This document shows, piece by piece, positions 18,477 to 29,372 of a stretch of DNA of 64,000 nucleotides. The translations under genes and the position numbers were made by a program. Positions within the stretch are counted from its first letter, which is position 1; every line of letters begins with the position of its first letter. The notes below the pieces were generated by a model, which saw nothing but the letters and a program-made list of their open reading frames with translations, was not told the DNA's origin and searched no databases. The stretch spans positions 62,001 to 126,000 of the forward strand of contig JACKDV010000011.1 of the NCBI GenBank assembly GCA_020633315.1, read 5' to 3'. The stretch comes from Myxococcales bacterium (GTDB taxonomy: Bacteria > Myxococcota_A > Polyangia > Nannocystales > Nannocystaceae).

Positions 18477-20183
18477 TCAGTAGATATCCCATGCTGCCGT
18501 CTCGACGGATAGCGACACCGCGAGCCTCCCTGCCACTGGCCCACGGATCTGCTCGGGGAGGTGGGAGTTGTCCAGCACGATCACACACTGGAGCCCGTCT
18601 TGGTTCGGTCGCCAGACTCGCACCCCGCGGCCTGCCGGGTCGAGCATCAGGTCGTCGAAGCTCATGGAGGCCCCGTGCTCGTTGTTGCCCGAACCCCGCC
18701 ACGCTTGTGTTCCCAGGCTCGCGACGTTCCCGGCCACGATGATCTGCTCGTACGCGCCGCTCCCGGGAGCCGTCTCTCTCGACAAGGTGTGGATCTGGTA
18801 GTCATCCGATCCGGGTTCCGTCGTGGCGATGGCCACGACCGACAGCGGCGGTCTCCCCTCGAGCATGATCGTGGTGTGGAGCACCACGACCCGCGGGAAA
18901 GCGCTGACCTCGGCGCTGAGCCGTAGTCCAGTGAAGGGATCGACCCTCCTGGACAACTCCACCAGATCGTTGACCACCCTGGCGGCGTTGTCGACGTAGG
19001 CGGTCAGATACGCGTCGAAGATCTCGTGCTCGCTGCGGATCTGCCTCCGAATACGCGACCGAAACTCGGCGAGCCGTCGCTCGACCCCGAAGAGCGCGCC
19101 GACCTCGTCGACCAGATCATCGCGTGGAGAGGTGACGAAGGTGATCGTGTACCGGCTCAGGTCGATGCCTGGTTGGATCTCCTTGCGGTACCCCGACTCG
19201 AAGCGCTGGTCATCGTCGTCACCACGCCAGTTGTGGCTGATGATGCTGGGCGTCGACTCGACCTTGGCGGAGCCACCGAGCCGCACTCGGCCTTGCTCGG
19301 CGTAGGTCGTCTCGAACGCGTAGACACGCTGTTTCTTCGGGACGAGCGCCAAGGCGGTGGCGGGATCTCGGTTGCCGAGATCCGTCCCCTCCCGCCCGGT
19401 GTACGCAGCCATGACCCACTTCGTGGCAGCACCCCCCTCTCGACCGAATGGCCGTTCGTGCACGCCCGGCTCCTCGCGCGTCAGGGCCTCGCTCGCCGTG
19501 TCGTAGAGCGCTCGGACGAAGCTGCCGGAGAGCGCATCGGGGGACAGTCGGCCTCGGCCCACCAACTCGTCGATGTGGTGAGCGGCCTCGCGGATCCAGG
19601 TGGGTGGGACCCTCGCCGGAAGGGCAATCTGGTCGAGGAGCTCGCCGAAGCGAGCCTGTTCGTCCCCGTCCAGTAGGCCGCTGTTCCGCACCCATTCCTC
19701 GAGGGCGGGGGCAGCCCGGGCCATGGCGTCGTCGACCTCGATCTCGGCCGCGTCGAGGGCGATGGCCGCCAGTCGTCCCAGGCGCGGATCGTTCTGCTGC
19801 ACTCGGTCGATCACGCCTCGTAGCGCCAGCCGCGGAATTGCGTGGGTTCCAGACGCCAGGGGAGATTGGCCTCGCGAGCCAGGCTCCCGCTCGGGCTCTG
19901 GACGGTCGAGCAGCTCGGCCAGCACATGCGACACGGCGACCCTCGCCGAGCCGGAATGACCGATTCGGGACCGCAGCTCATCGAGGACCTCGAGCGGGAT
20001 GCTCGCCTCGTTCCGCCTCAACAGCTGGAGCTCGACCTCGTCGGCAAGAGCCACCGCTTCCGCGGTGCCAACACCCATGCGAGCCAGCGCTCCCGCGAAG
20101 CAGTCGGGACTGTAGGGTGCACTCGTCCCATCGGGCGCGTGCACTCGAAGGGGAGTCATGGGGAGCGGATCGAAGGGGGTCAT
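18477..20183 (-). CDS. Unknown protein with ATP-cone-like N-terminus
   Basis: 568 residues from ATG 20183, fixed by a very strong AAGGAAGGA site 9 nt upstream; the frame stays open further but without a ribosome-binding site. Residues about 10-75 ('APDGTSAPYSPDCFAGAL..MGV', 'ALADEVELQLLR', 'EVLDELRSRIG') have the spacing of an ATP-cone domain, the nucleotide-binding allosteric module of ribonucleotide reductases and NrdR. The remainder is mixed alpha/beta and matches nothing I recognise; there is no signal peptide or membrane span. It stands alone, convergent with the sigma gene. The ATP-cone call is tentative. Confidence 0.75.
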   Translation of the reverse strand: MTPFDPLPMTPLRVHAPDGTSAPYSPDCFAGALARMGVGTAEAVALADEVELQLLRRNEASIPLEVLDELRSRIGHSGSARVAVSHVLAELLDRPEPEREPGSRGQSPLASGTHAIPRLALRGVIDRVQQNDPRLGRLAAIALDAAEIEVDDAMARAAPALEEWVRNSGLLDGDEQARFGELLDQIALPARVPPTWIREAAHHIDELVGRGRLSPDALSGSFVRALYDTASEALTREEPGVHERPFGREGGAATKWVMAAYTGREGTDLGNRDPATALALVPKKQRVYAFETTYAEQGRVRLGGSAKVESTPSIISHNWRGDDDDQRFESGYRKEIQPGIDLSRYTITFVTSPRDDLVDEVGALFGVERRLAEFRSRIRRQIRSEHEIFDAYLTAYVDNAARVVNDLVELSRRVDPFTGLRLSAEVSAFPRVVVLHTTIMLEGRPPLSVVAIATTEPGSDDYQIHTLSRETAPGSGAYEQIIVAGNVASLGTQAWRGSGNNEHGASMSFDDLMLDPAGRGVRVWRPNQDGLQCVIVLDNSHLPEQIRGPVAGRLAVSLSVETAAWDIY

Positions 20184-20192
20184 GGGTCGGCG

Positions 20193-20201
20193 TCCTTCCT
20201 T
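20193..20201 (-). promoter_or_regulatory. Strong Shine-Dalgarno site
   Basis: AAGGAAGGA on the minus strand with a 9-nt spacer to ATG 20183. It decides the start of the ATP-cone-like gene and is stronger than almost any other site in the window. Confidence 0.75.
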
Positions 20202-20335
20202 GGGTGGAGGTGGGCAGCCGATGAACGAGGGCTGCCGACACCCCACATCCGCAGGGATGCCGCTCGCCGAATCAAGTCGCATGCATCGACGAAGAAATGT
20301 CGTCGGGCAGGCCATCCGCCCGTGCCGCATCCGGG

Positions 20336-21655
20336 TCACCCCCGCAATGCCGCTCGCAGCCCGTCGAACATCGCCCTCGCCCGATCCGGCTCGGGCATGC
20401 CCGCCTCCGCGTGCACCCGCGGATCGAGCTCTGCGGTGAGCTCGACCTCCATCCGCGCCCACGCATCCGCCTGGGCCCGATCGAGTCGCCGCCGCTCCGT
20501 CGCTCCCATCCGCGCCCGAGCCCACCCATCCAGGCTCCACGACAGCGCCGCATGCCGCGTCTCGTCGCGCGCGATCCCAGCCAGCACCCGACGCACCCGA
20601 GGATCCCGGGCCCGCCGCGCCTGCACATGAGCGACCAGCGCCCCGTAGGTCTCGCGGATGCACCCCTCGGCCGCGTTGTCGCGCGCCACCTCCAGCAGCC
20701 CCCGCGGCGCCACCGAGCCGACCCGCGGCACCATCGGCCGCCCGCCGTACGCCCGCGCCACCCGAGCCATCACCCGAGCGTGCCGCACCTCCTCCGCCCG
20801 CGATCGCATCGCCCCTCGCACCAACGCCTGCGGCGCCCCGTGCCGCCGCAGCTCACCCGCGAGCTGCTCGAACGCCGGAACCGCCGCCGCCTCGAGCTGC
20901 GCCACCTCGGCGAAGAACCCCGCCACGGGATCCCTCCTCCGCACCCGCACTCGCCGACACAGCCCCGCGGGTAGCCGCCCGATCGAGCACCCGGGCTCCC
21001 CCTTCTCGATCAGCTCGGTCTGCACGATCTCCACCGTGCCATCGGCGTGCACCAGCACCACGTGCCCCTCGATGTCGTCCCCCTCGCCGCAGCCCCCGCC
21101 CGTGCGCGTGTAGACCACGTAGCCATCGCCGCTCTCCCCCACCTGATTGGGCGCCTCGCAGTTGATCCGATGGTTGCTCCCGAGCGTGGCGAGCAGCCCC
21201 GCCTCACCGATCGCATCCACCTCGCCCAGGAAGTCCACGAGCCGGGTACGGGTGCCCACCGAGCCCACCTCGTCCACGCGGGTGTAGGCCAGCGAGCGGA
21301 ACCCGGTGCCGATGTCGAAGCTGGGCACCGAGAAGTCCGAGGCGTTGGGCAGCGCCTCGTAGGCGGCCATGCAGGCGGCCGCGTCGGTCGCCCCGCCGCA
21401 CAGCGTGCCGGAGGACTCCTCGATGCTCACGTTCCAGTTGGGCTCCTCGGGCACGCCGAAGTTCTCGGCGTAGCGCAGCTCGAGGTAGTCCACCGCCTCG
21501 GCGGGCTCCACCGCGTCGAGGTAGACGGGGCTGCCCTGCTCGCACAAGCGCTCGTCGAACTGATCCTCGTCGATGTGATCACCGCAGCCCACGGCGAGAG
21601 GAGCGAGCAGCGAGCTGAAGATCCGAGTCAAGCGATCCAACGACCGAGCATCCAT
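20336..21655 (-). CDS. Lipoprotein with C-terminal ferritin-like domain
   Basis: 439 residues; GAGG lies 9 nt before ATG 21655. A signal peptide ends in 'LAVGC' (Cys24), a plausible lipobox. Residues 25-240 form a Cys-containing domain I do not recognise. The last 200 residues form a four-helix ferritin-like domain: 'EVAQLEAAAVPAFEQL', 'EEVRHARVM', 'CIRETYGAL' and 'DETRHAALSW' place Glu and ExxH residues where ferritin-like proteins bind a di-iron centre. It is probably anchored outside the cytoplasm, unlike normal ferritins. Its role (metal binding, redox) is unknown. It reads in the same direction as the ATP-cone-like gene, 152 bp upstream of it. Confidence 0.85.
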   Translation of the reverse strand: MDARSLDRLTRIFSSLLAPLAVGCGDHIDEDQFDERLCEQGSPVYLDAVEPAEAVDYLELRYAENFGVPEEPNWNVSIEESSGTLCGGATDAAACMAAYEALPNASDFSVPSFDIGTGFRSLAYTRVDEVGSVGTRTRLVDFLGEVDAIGEAGLLATLGSNHRINCEAPNQVGESGDGYVVYTRTGGGCGEGDDIEGHVVLVHADGTVEIVQTELIEKGEPGCSIGRLPAGLCRRVRVRRRDPVAGFFAEVAQLEAAAVPAFEQLAGELRRHGAPQALVRGAMRSRAEEVRHARVMARVARAYGGRPMVPRVGSVAPRGLLEVARDNAAEGCIRETYGALVAHVQARRARDPRVRRVLAGIARDETRHAALSWSLDGWARARMGATERRRLDRAQADAWARMEVELTAELDPRVHAEAGMPEPDRARAMFDGLRAALRG

Positions 21656-21768
21656 GGGGGTCCGCCTCCATCAAGAACCGTGCCAGCCCCCCGAAACGGC
21701 GTCGAGGCCCGTTTGCGGGGGACGGCCGAGACATCGTTGCCCGAGGCCGCGACGGCGATGTCGCGGTC

Positions 21769-22446
21769 TCAGGCCCCGCGCAGCCCCAGCTCGACCGTGG
21801 CCGTCCAGTCGTTGCGCCCGTCGGCCGAGACGAAGCAGAGCCGATGGGCATACCGCCGGATCGCCGGCTCCGTCCACAGCAGGCTCGCGCCGATCCAGTC
21901 GTCGCCCGCGAGGTCGCGGCTGGGATCGTGCTCGCCGAGCAGCAGGTGCACCCGATGCGCCGTGTCGGCGGGCAGGCCGGCGCCGCACAGCTCGCTCAGG
22001 TGCGCGGGCTCGAGCCCCTGGTCCCCCCAGGCCACCACGGCATCGCCGGGCTCGAGCGCGGCGAACAGGCTCTGCAGCCCCCGCCCGCTGTCCTCCTCCA
22101 CCGCGAGCACCAGCATGGCCAGCCGCGTCCCCCGGGGCAGAGGGACGGCCAGCGACTCGTTCGACGCCTCGCGCGGCCCCACCTTGGTGGGGAACTCGGA
22201 CGGCCGCTCGAAGCGATACAGGTACCGCCCCACCAGCCGGGCGTGCGCCGGTCCCACGCGATAGAGCCCCACGAGCAGGGTGGCCTCCGGCATGCCGCGC
22301 AGCAGCCCGTCGTAGCCCTTGGCCATCTCGAGCTCCTGCACCTGCAGCGAGACCCGCCACACGCCGGTGCCCCCGACGAGCGCGAGCGCCCGGGTGTCCT
22401 GCTCGCGCTTGCGCCGTCGTCGACGTCGCCGAGAGTTCTTCCCCAC
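21769..22446 (-). CDS. Hypothetical protein with poly-basic N-terminus
   Basis: 225 residues from GTG 22446. Residues 4-16 are almost all Arg/Lys, then comes a compact domain ('VWRVSLQVQELEMAKGYDGL', 'RLAMLVLAVEEDSG', 'SLLWTEPAIRRYAHRL') with no signal peptide or membrane segment. The basic tail could bind nucleic acid or membrane phosphate. I do not recognise the family. It lies 78 bp after the double-kinase gene and may be its downstream partner in one transcript. Confidence 0.6.
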   Translation of the reverse strand: MGKNSRRRRRRRKREQDTRALALVGGTGVWRVSLQVQELEMAKGYDGLLRGMPEATLLVGLYRVGPAHARLVGRYLYRFERPSEFPTKVGPREASNESLAVPLPRGTRLAMLVLAVEEDSGRGLQSLFAALEPGDAVVAWGDQGLEPAHLSELCGAGLPADTAHRVHLLLGEHDPSRDLAGDDWIGASLLWTEPAIRRYAHRLCFVSADGRNDWTATVELGLRGA

Positions 22447-22524
22447 GCGCGAGGATGATGCCGCAGCGCCCCGCGAGCCGATAGGGTCATCGGGCGGAGC
22501 CGAGGCGGCTCGGGCCGAGCGCCC

Positions 22525-25788
<3,264 letters not shown>

Positions 25789-25827
25789 GAAACTGGATTC
25801 CGCCCCGCGTTCTGGCCGCTTGGGCCA

Positions 25828-27165
25828 TCAGCGGGGCTCGTCGGCGGCCGTGCTCGGCAGCGTCAGGGCGATCTCGGAGCCCGATTCGTCGCCCCGAAGC
25901 GGCGGGACCTCGAGGTCCAGAGCACGAGCCCGCGCCCCCGCGGGACGGATGCGCAGGATGTAGGACCCGGGCACGACCCGCTCGGCGCGCAGGCGACCCT
26001 CGCGATCGGATCGCTGCCGCGAGAACGGGCCGCCGTCCACCTGGACCCCCGCCAGCGGCCGGCCGCTCGGGTCGAGCAGGCGCAGCACCAGCTCGCGCTG
26101 GGCGTGGGGCAGCCGCAGCGCCACCGTCTGGCCGGGCTCGATCCCCTCGCGGCGCACCAGCTCGATGCCATCCTGGATCGCCCGCAGCCCGTAGGGGCCG
26201 TCGGCGAGGGCATCGAAGGCGAAGCCGCCGTCGCTCGCCTCGGCCCGGTGCTGCTCGTGCGGCCGCCACTCGGAGCGAGCGAGGACCACGGCCCGCGGCA
26301 GGGGCTCGCCCGCGGCGTCGACCAGCGTGCCGGTGATCGCCGCCTCGGCGGGGCGCAGCGCCAGCTCGAAGGGAGCGTCGGGATCGCTGGCCTCCTCCAC
26401 GTCGATCTCGATCGTGCCGGGGGCCCAGCCGGGCGCGCGCGCGGTGATCCGCACGCGATCGAGCACGGGCAGCAGCTCGTCCTCGTGGCAGGCGCCCCGG
26501 GCTCGCTGACAGGGATCGCAGGGCGGCCGCTCGATCCTCGCCAGCGAGAGCTCGCCGTCTGCATCGCTGGAGCTGCGGGTGGTGGTCAGCGGCAGCGCGA
26601 CGCTCGGGTCGTCGTCCTCGGGAGCCATCACCACCACCTGGGCGCCCGCCACCGGGTTGCCCTCGGGGTCGACCACCCGCCCCCACAGGCGCGGCAGCAG
26701 GCGAGCCTCGAGCACGGCGCTCCGTCCCGGTCGCAGGATCCACTCGTCCGCGGGGATCCGCGACGGGTGCCGCAGCTCCGGGCACACCTGCCCCTCGCAC
26801 GAGGGCCCGGAGAAGCGCCCCTCCTCGTCGAGCTCGAGCACGCCGTCGGCGATCCGAGCCACGTCGCCGTCGGGACGCAGGCACCACAGCACGAGCTGCC
26901 CCTCGTCCACCGGCTGCCCATCCTCGTCGACCACCTGGCCCTCGACGCGACCGACCCCGGGCACCGTGGTGACCTCGCGCGGCGCGATGCCTCCGGAGCG
27001 GCGCCCGGCCGGGATCTCCGACCCGGAGGCGGCCGCCTTGCTCCCGCCCTCGTCGGCGCTCCGCGAGCGACGCGAGCGCGAGGAGCCGTCGAGCACCCAC
27101 ATCGCGGCCGCCACGGCGAGCACCGCCAGCAGCAGCCCCAGCCAGCGCAGGCGACCGCGGCTCAC
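25828..27165 (-). CDS. Membrane-anchored carboxypeptidase-regulatory-like protein
   Basis: 445 residues from GTG 27165, whose start overlaps the phosphoglucomutase stop (GTGA). An N-terminal hydrophobic segment (7-24) probably anchors it, followed by an Arg/Ser-rich linker. The rest is a series of beta-sandwich domains of the carboxypeptidase-regulatory / CnaB type: 'VEGQVVDEDGQPVDEG', 'LWGRVVDPEGNPVAGAQVVV', 'ITGTLVDAAGEPLPRAVV', 'LVLRLLDPSGRPLAGVQV'. These are usually structural or adhesive modules on exported proteins. A 'CDPCQRARGAC' cluster could form disulphides. No enzyme domain is visible. It is sandwiched between phosphoglucomutase and the double kinase. Confidence 0.8.
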   Translation of the reverse strand: MSRGRLRWLGLLLAVLAVAAAMWVLDGSSRSRRSRSADEGGSKAAASGSEIPAGRRSGGIAPREVTTVPGVGRVEGQVVDEDGQPVDEGQLVLWCLRPDGDVARIADGVLELDEEGRFSGPSCEGQVCPELRHPSRIPADEWILRPGRSAVLEARLLPRLWGRVVDPEGNPVAGAQVVVMAPEDDDPSVALPLTTTRSSSDADGELSLARIERPPCDPCQRARGACHEDELLPVLDRVRITARAPGWAPGTIEIDVEEASDPDAPFELALRPAEAAITGTLVDAAGEPLPRAVVLARSEWRPHEQHRAEASDGGFAFDALADGPYGLRAIQDGIELVRREGIEPGQTVALRLPHAQRELVLRLLDPSGRPLAGVQVDGGPFSRQRSDREGRLRAERVVPGSYILRIRPAGARARALDLEVPPLRGDESGSEIALTLPSTAADEPR

Positions 27166-29030
27166 GAGCTCGGCCGTGCCGCCATCAGAGCCTCGGCGCG
27201 GGCGCGGGCGTCGGCGAGCACCTCGTCCACGATCGCATCCACCTGCTCACGAGCCACGCGAAGCCCCGTGTCGTCGAGGCCTCCGTCGCTGCCGGCGAGC
27301 GCATAGACCTTGGCCTTGGGCTCGGTGCCGCTGGGCCGCACCGCCAGCCGACAGCGAGCCCTCCGCCCGCCCTGCTGCCCCTCGAGCTCGTACACCAGCA
27401 CGTTGCTCGGCAGGTCACGGGTGGGGCTGCCGGTGTGCCGGGGCTGCAGGCGATCCACGGTCTGGACCACCGACAGCCCGCCGATCTCGGTGGGAGGCTC
27501 GGCCCGCAGCCCCGCCATCAGGGTGGCGATCGCCTCGCGCCCCGCGGCCCCGTAGGCATAGAGGTTCTCGGTGCGCTCGCGGTGGTAGCCGTGGCGCCGC
27601 CACACCCGCTCGAGCAGGTCGAAGGGGGTCTGGCCCTCGGCGTGGGCCAGGGCCGCCGCCTCCACCAGCAGGCGGGCCGCCACCGCGCCGTCCTTGTCGT
27701 GCACGTCGTCACCCCGCATGAAGCCGTGGCTCTCCTCGCAGCCGAAGATCACGGTCTTGTCGGGCCGCTCCGCCTGCATGCCCGCGTGGTGCTTGAAGCC
27801 CACCAGCAGGTCGTCGATCACCTCGATGCCCGCGTCGCGCCCCATGATGCCGATGAGCGGGGTGGTGACCAGCGTGGTGAGGATCCAGCCGTTGGCGGGG
27901 TGCGGCCCGTGGCGCAGCACGTGGTCGAGCATGATCACCGCGAGGCGGTTGCCGTCGATCACCTTCATCGCGCCGTCGCGATCGCGGGCCAGCGCGCCCA
28001 GGCGATCCGCGTCGGGATCGGTGGCGATGACGAGCTGGGCCCCCACCTCGTCGGCGAGCGCCTTGCCCATGTCCATCGAGGGAGGCGACTCCGGGTTGGC
28101 GCTCTCCACGGTGGAGAAGCGCCCGCCGTCGGGATCGCACTGGCGCTCCACCAGGTGCAGGGAGATCCCGGTTTCGGCCAGGGTCGGCACCACCGCGGTG
28201 TGCCCCACCCCGTGCAGCGGCGTGAACACCACCGACAGCCCGCTGCTGCGCAGCCGCTCGAGCGGTGCCACGCCCTGCGCCCGCACGAACGCATGATAGG
28301 CCGCGTCCGCCTCCGCGATGGGGAGGATCTCGATGCGCTCGTCGGCCGCCGCATCGAGCTCGGGCAGGGGCGTGCTCATCGCCCGACGGATCGCCTCCAT
28401 CAGCGCGCGATCCCGAGCCCCGAGCACCTGGGCCCCATCGGGCCCGTAGATCTTGATCCCGTTGTCGGTGGGTGGGTTGTGGCTGGCCGAGATCACCACG
28501 CCGGCCCCGCATCCGCGCGCGCGTACGGTGAACGACAGCTGCGGCGTGGGCCGGGGCTCGTCGATGAGCAGCACCGTCGCCCCGCCGGTGGCGAGCTGCT
28601 GGGCCACGATGCGCGCGAAGGCATGGCTGTCGCGGCGGGTGTCGAAGGCCATCGCCACCCGCATGGGCACGCCCTCTCGCTGCATCGCGTCGAGCAGCCC
28701 CTGGGCGGTCTGTCGCATCACGATGGAGTTGATCCGGTTGGTCCCCGGCCCCACCAGGCCGCGGCGGCCCCCCGTGCCGATCGGCAGCGGCCCGTCGAAG
28801 GCATCGAGCAGCTCGGCCCGCGCATCGTGATCGCCCGCCAGCGCGCGCTCGACCAGGGCCTGCAGCTCCGGCCGAGTCTCGGCGTAGGTGGGCTCGGTCA
28901 GCCACTGCTCGATCGCCGCGCGAGACGGCGGCGGCACGCCCAACGACTCCAGCCGCCCGTCCAGGCCCTTCGAAGACAGCTCGTCCAGCTTCGGCACGGC
29001 GCGGATCTTACGCCGCTCGGCCTCGGCCAT
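27162..29030 (-). CDS. Phosphoglucomutase / phosphomannomutase
   Basis: 622 residues from ATG 29030, near the size of PgcA-type enzymes. It interconverts sugar 1- and 6-phosphates in the cytosol, feeding glycogen and cell-envelope sugar synthesis. All four alpha-D-phosphohexomutase sites are visible: the phosphoserine loop 'SASHNPPTDNGIKIYG' (Ser183), the Mg site DPDADRLG, the sugar loop 'CEESHGF' and the phosphate loop RPSGTEPKAK. The order fits type 2 phosphoglucomutase, though mannose use cannot be excluded. Upstream sequence stays open as far as 29381 without convincing starts. The stop overlaps the next gene by 4 bp (GTGA), so it heads a likely three-gene operon. Confidence 0.92.
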   Translation of the reverse strand: MAEAERRKIRAVPKLDELSSKGLDGRLESLGVPPPSRAAIEQWLTEPTYAETRPELQALVERALAGDHDARAELLDAFDGPLPIGTGGRRGLVGPGTNRINSIVMRQTAQGLLDAMQREGVPMRVAMAFDTRRDSHAFARIVAQQLATGGATVLLIDEPRPTPQLSFTVRARGCGAGVVISASHNPPTDNGIKIYGPDGAQVLGARDRALMEAIRRAMSTPLPELDAAADERIEILPIAEADAAYHAFVRAQGVAPLERLRSSGLSVVFTPLHGVGHTAVVPTLAETGISLHLVERQCDPDGGRFSTVESANPESPPSMDMGKALADEVGAQLVIATDPDADRLGALARDRDGAMKVIDGNRLAVIMLDHVLRHGPHPANGWILTTLVTTPLIGIMGRDAGIEVIDDLLVGFKHHAGMQAERPDKTVIFGCEESHGFMRGDDVHDKDGAVAARLLVEAAALAHAEGQTPFDLLERVWRRHGYHRERTENLYAYGAAGREAIATLMAGLRAEPPTEIGGLSVVQTVDRLQPRHTGSPTRDLPSNVLVYELEGQQGGRRARCRLAVRPSGTEPKAKVYALAGSDGGLDDTGLRVAREQVDAIVDEVLADARARAEALMAARPSS

Positions 29031-29372
29031 CGAGGGCCCGGCTCGATATGGATCGCCGCGGGACGCCGTTGACACCCCGTAGGGAGGGCTCGGGTCGATC
29101 CCATCGCCCCGGCCTCCTCCGTTCGTCCCGCAAGGCCACACGCCGCAGCGAATCACCGGCCCCGGCGTGAAATCGTCGACGTCCCTCGTGCGTTGGCAGG
29201 GCGGCGACACGAGCATCCCGCTCGTGGCGCCGCCATCCTCGTGCTCGCCGCGTTTGGTGAAGCGAACCTCCCGGATCTGTGGAACACTACGGAATGCTAG
29301 GTGTCGTGTGCCGTTGGTCCGCGCGCCGACCCAGCCCTCCGTCCAACCTCGTCCTCCTCGAAGGAGCCCGTG
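29031..29372. promoter_or_regulatory. Divergent intergenic region, no gene seen
   Basis: 342 bp between phosphoglucomutase (minus) and the permease (plus). A TTGACA occurs at 29070-29075 on the plus strand, but no matching -10 follows at normal spacing. Nothing else stands out. Confidence 0.35.
29361..29366 (+). promoter_or_regulatory. Shine-Dalgarno site of the permease gene
   Basis: AAGGAG with a 6-nt spacer to ATG 29373. It rules out earlier in-frame starts. Confidence 0.75.
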
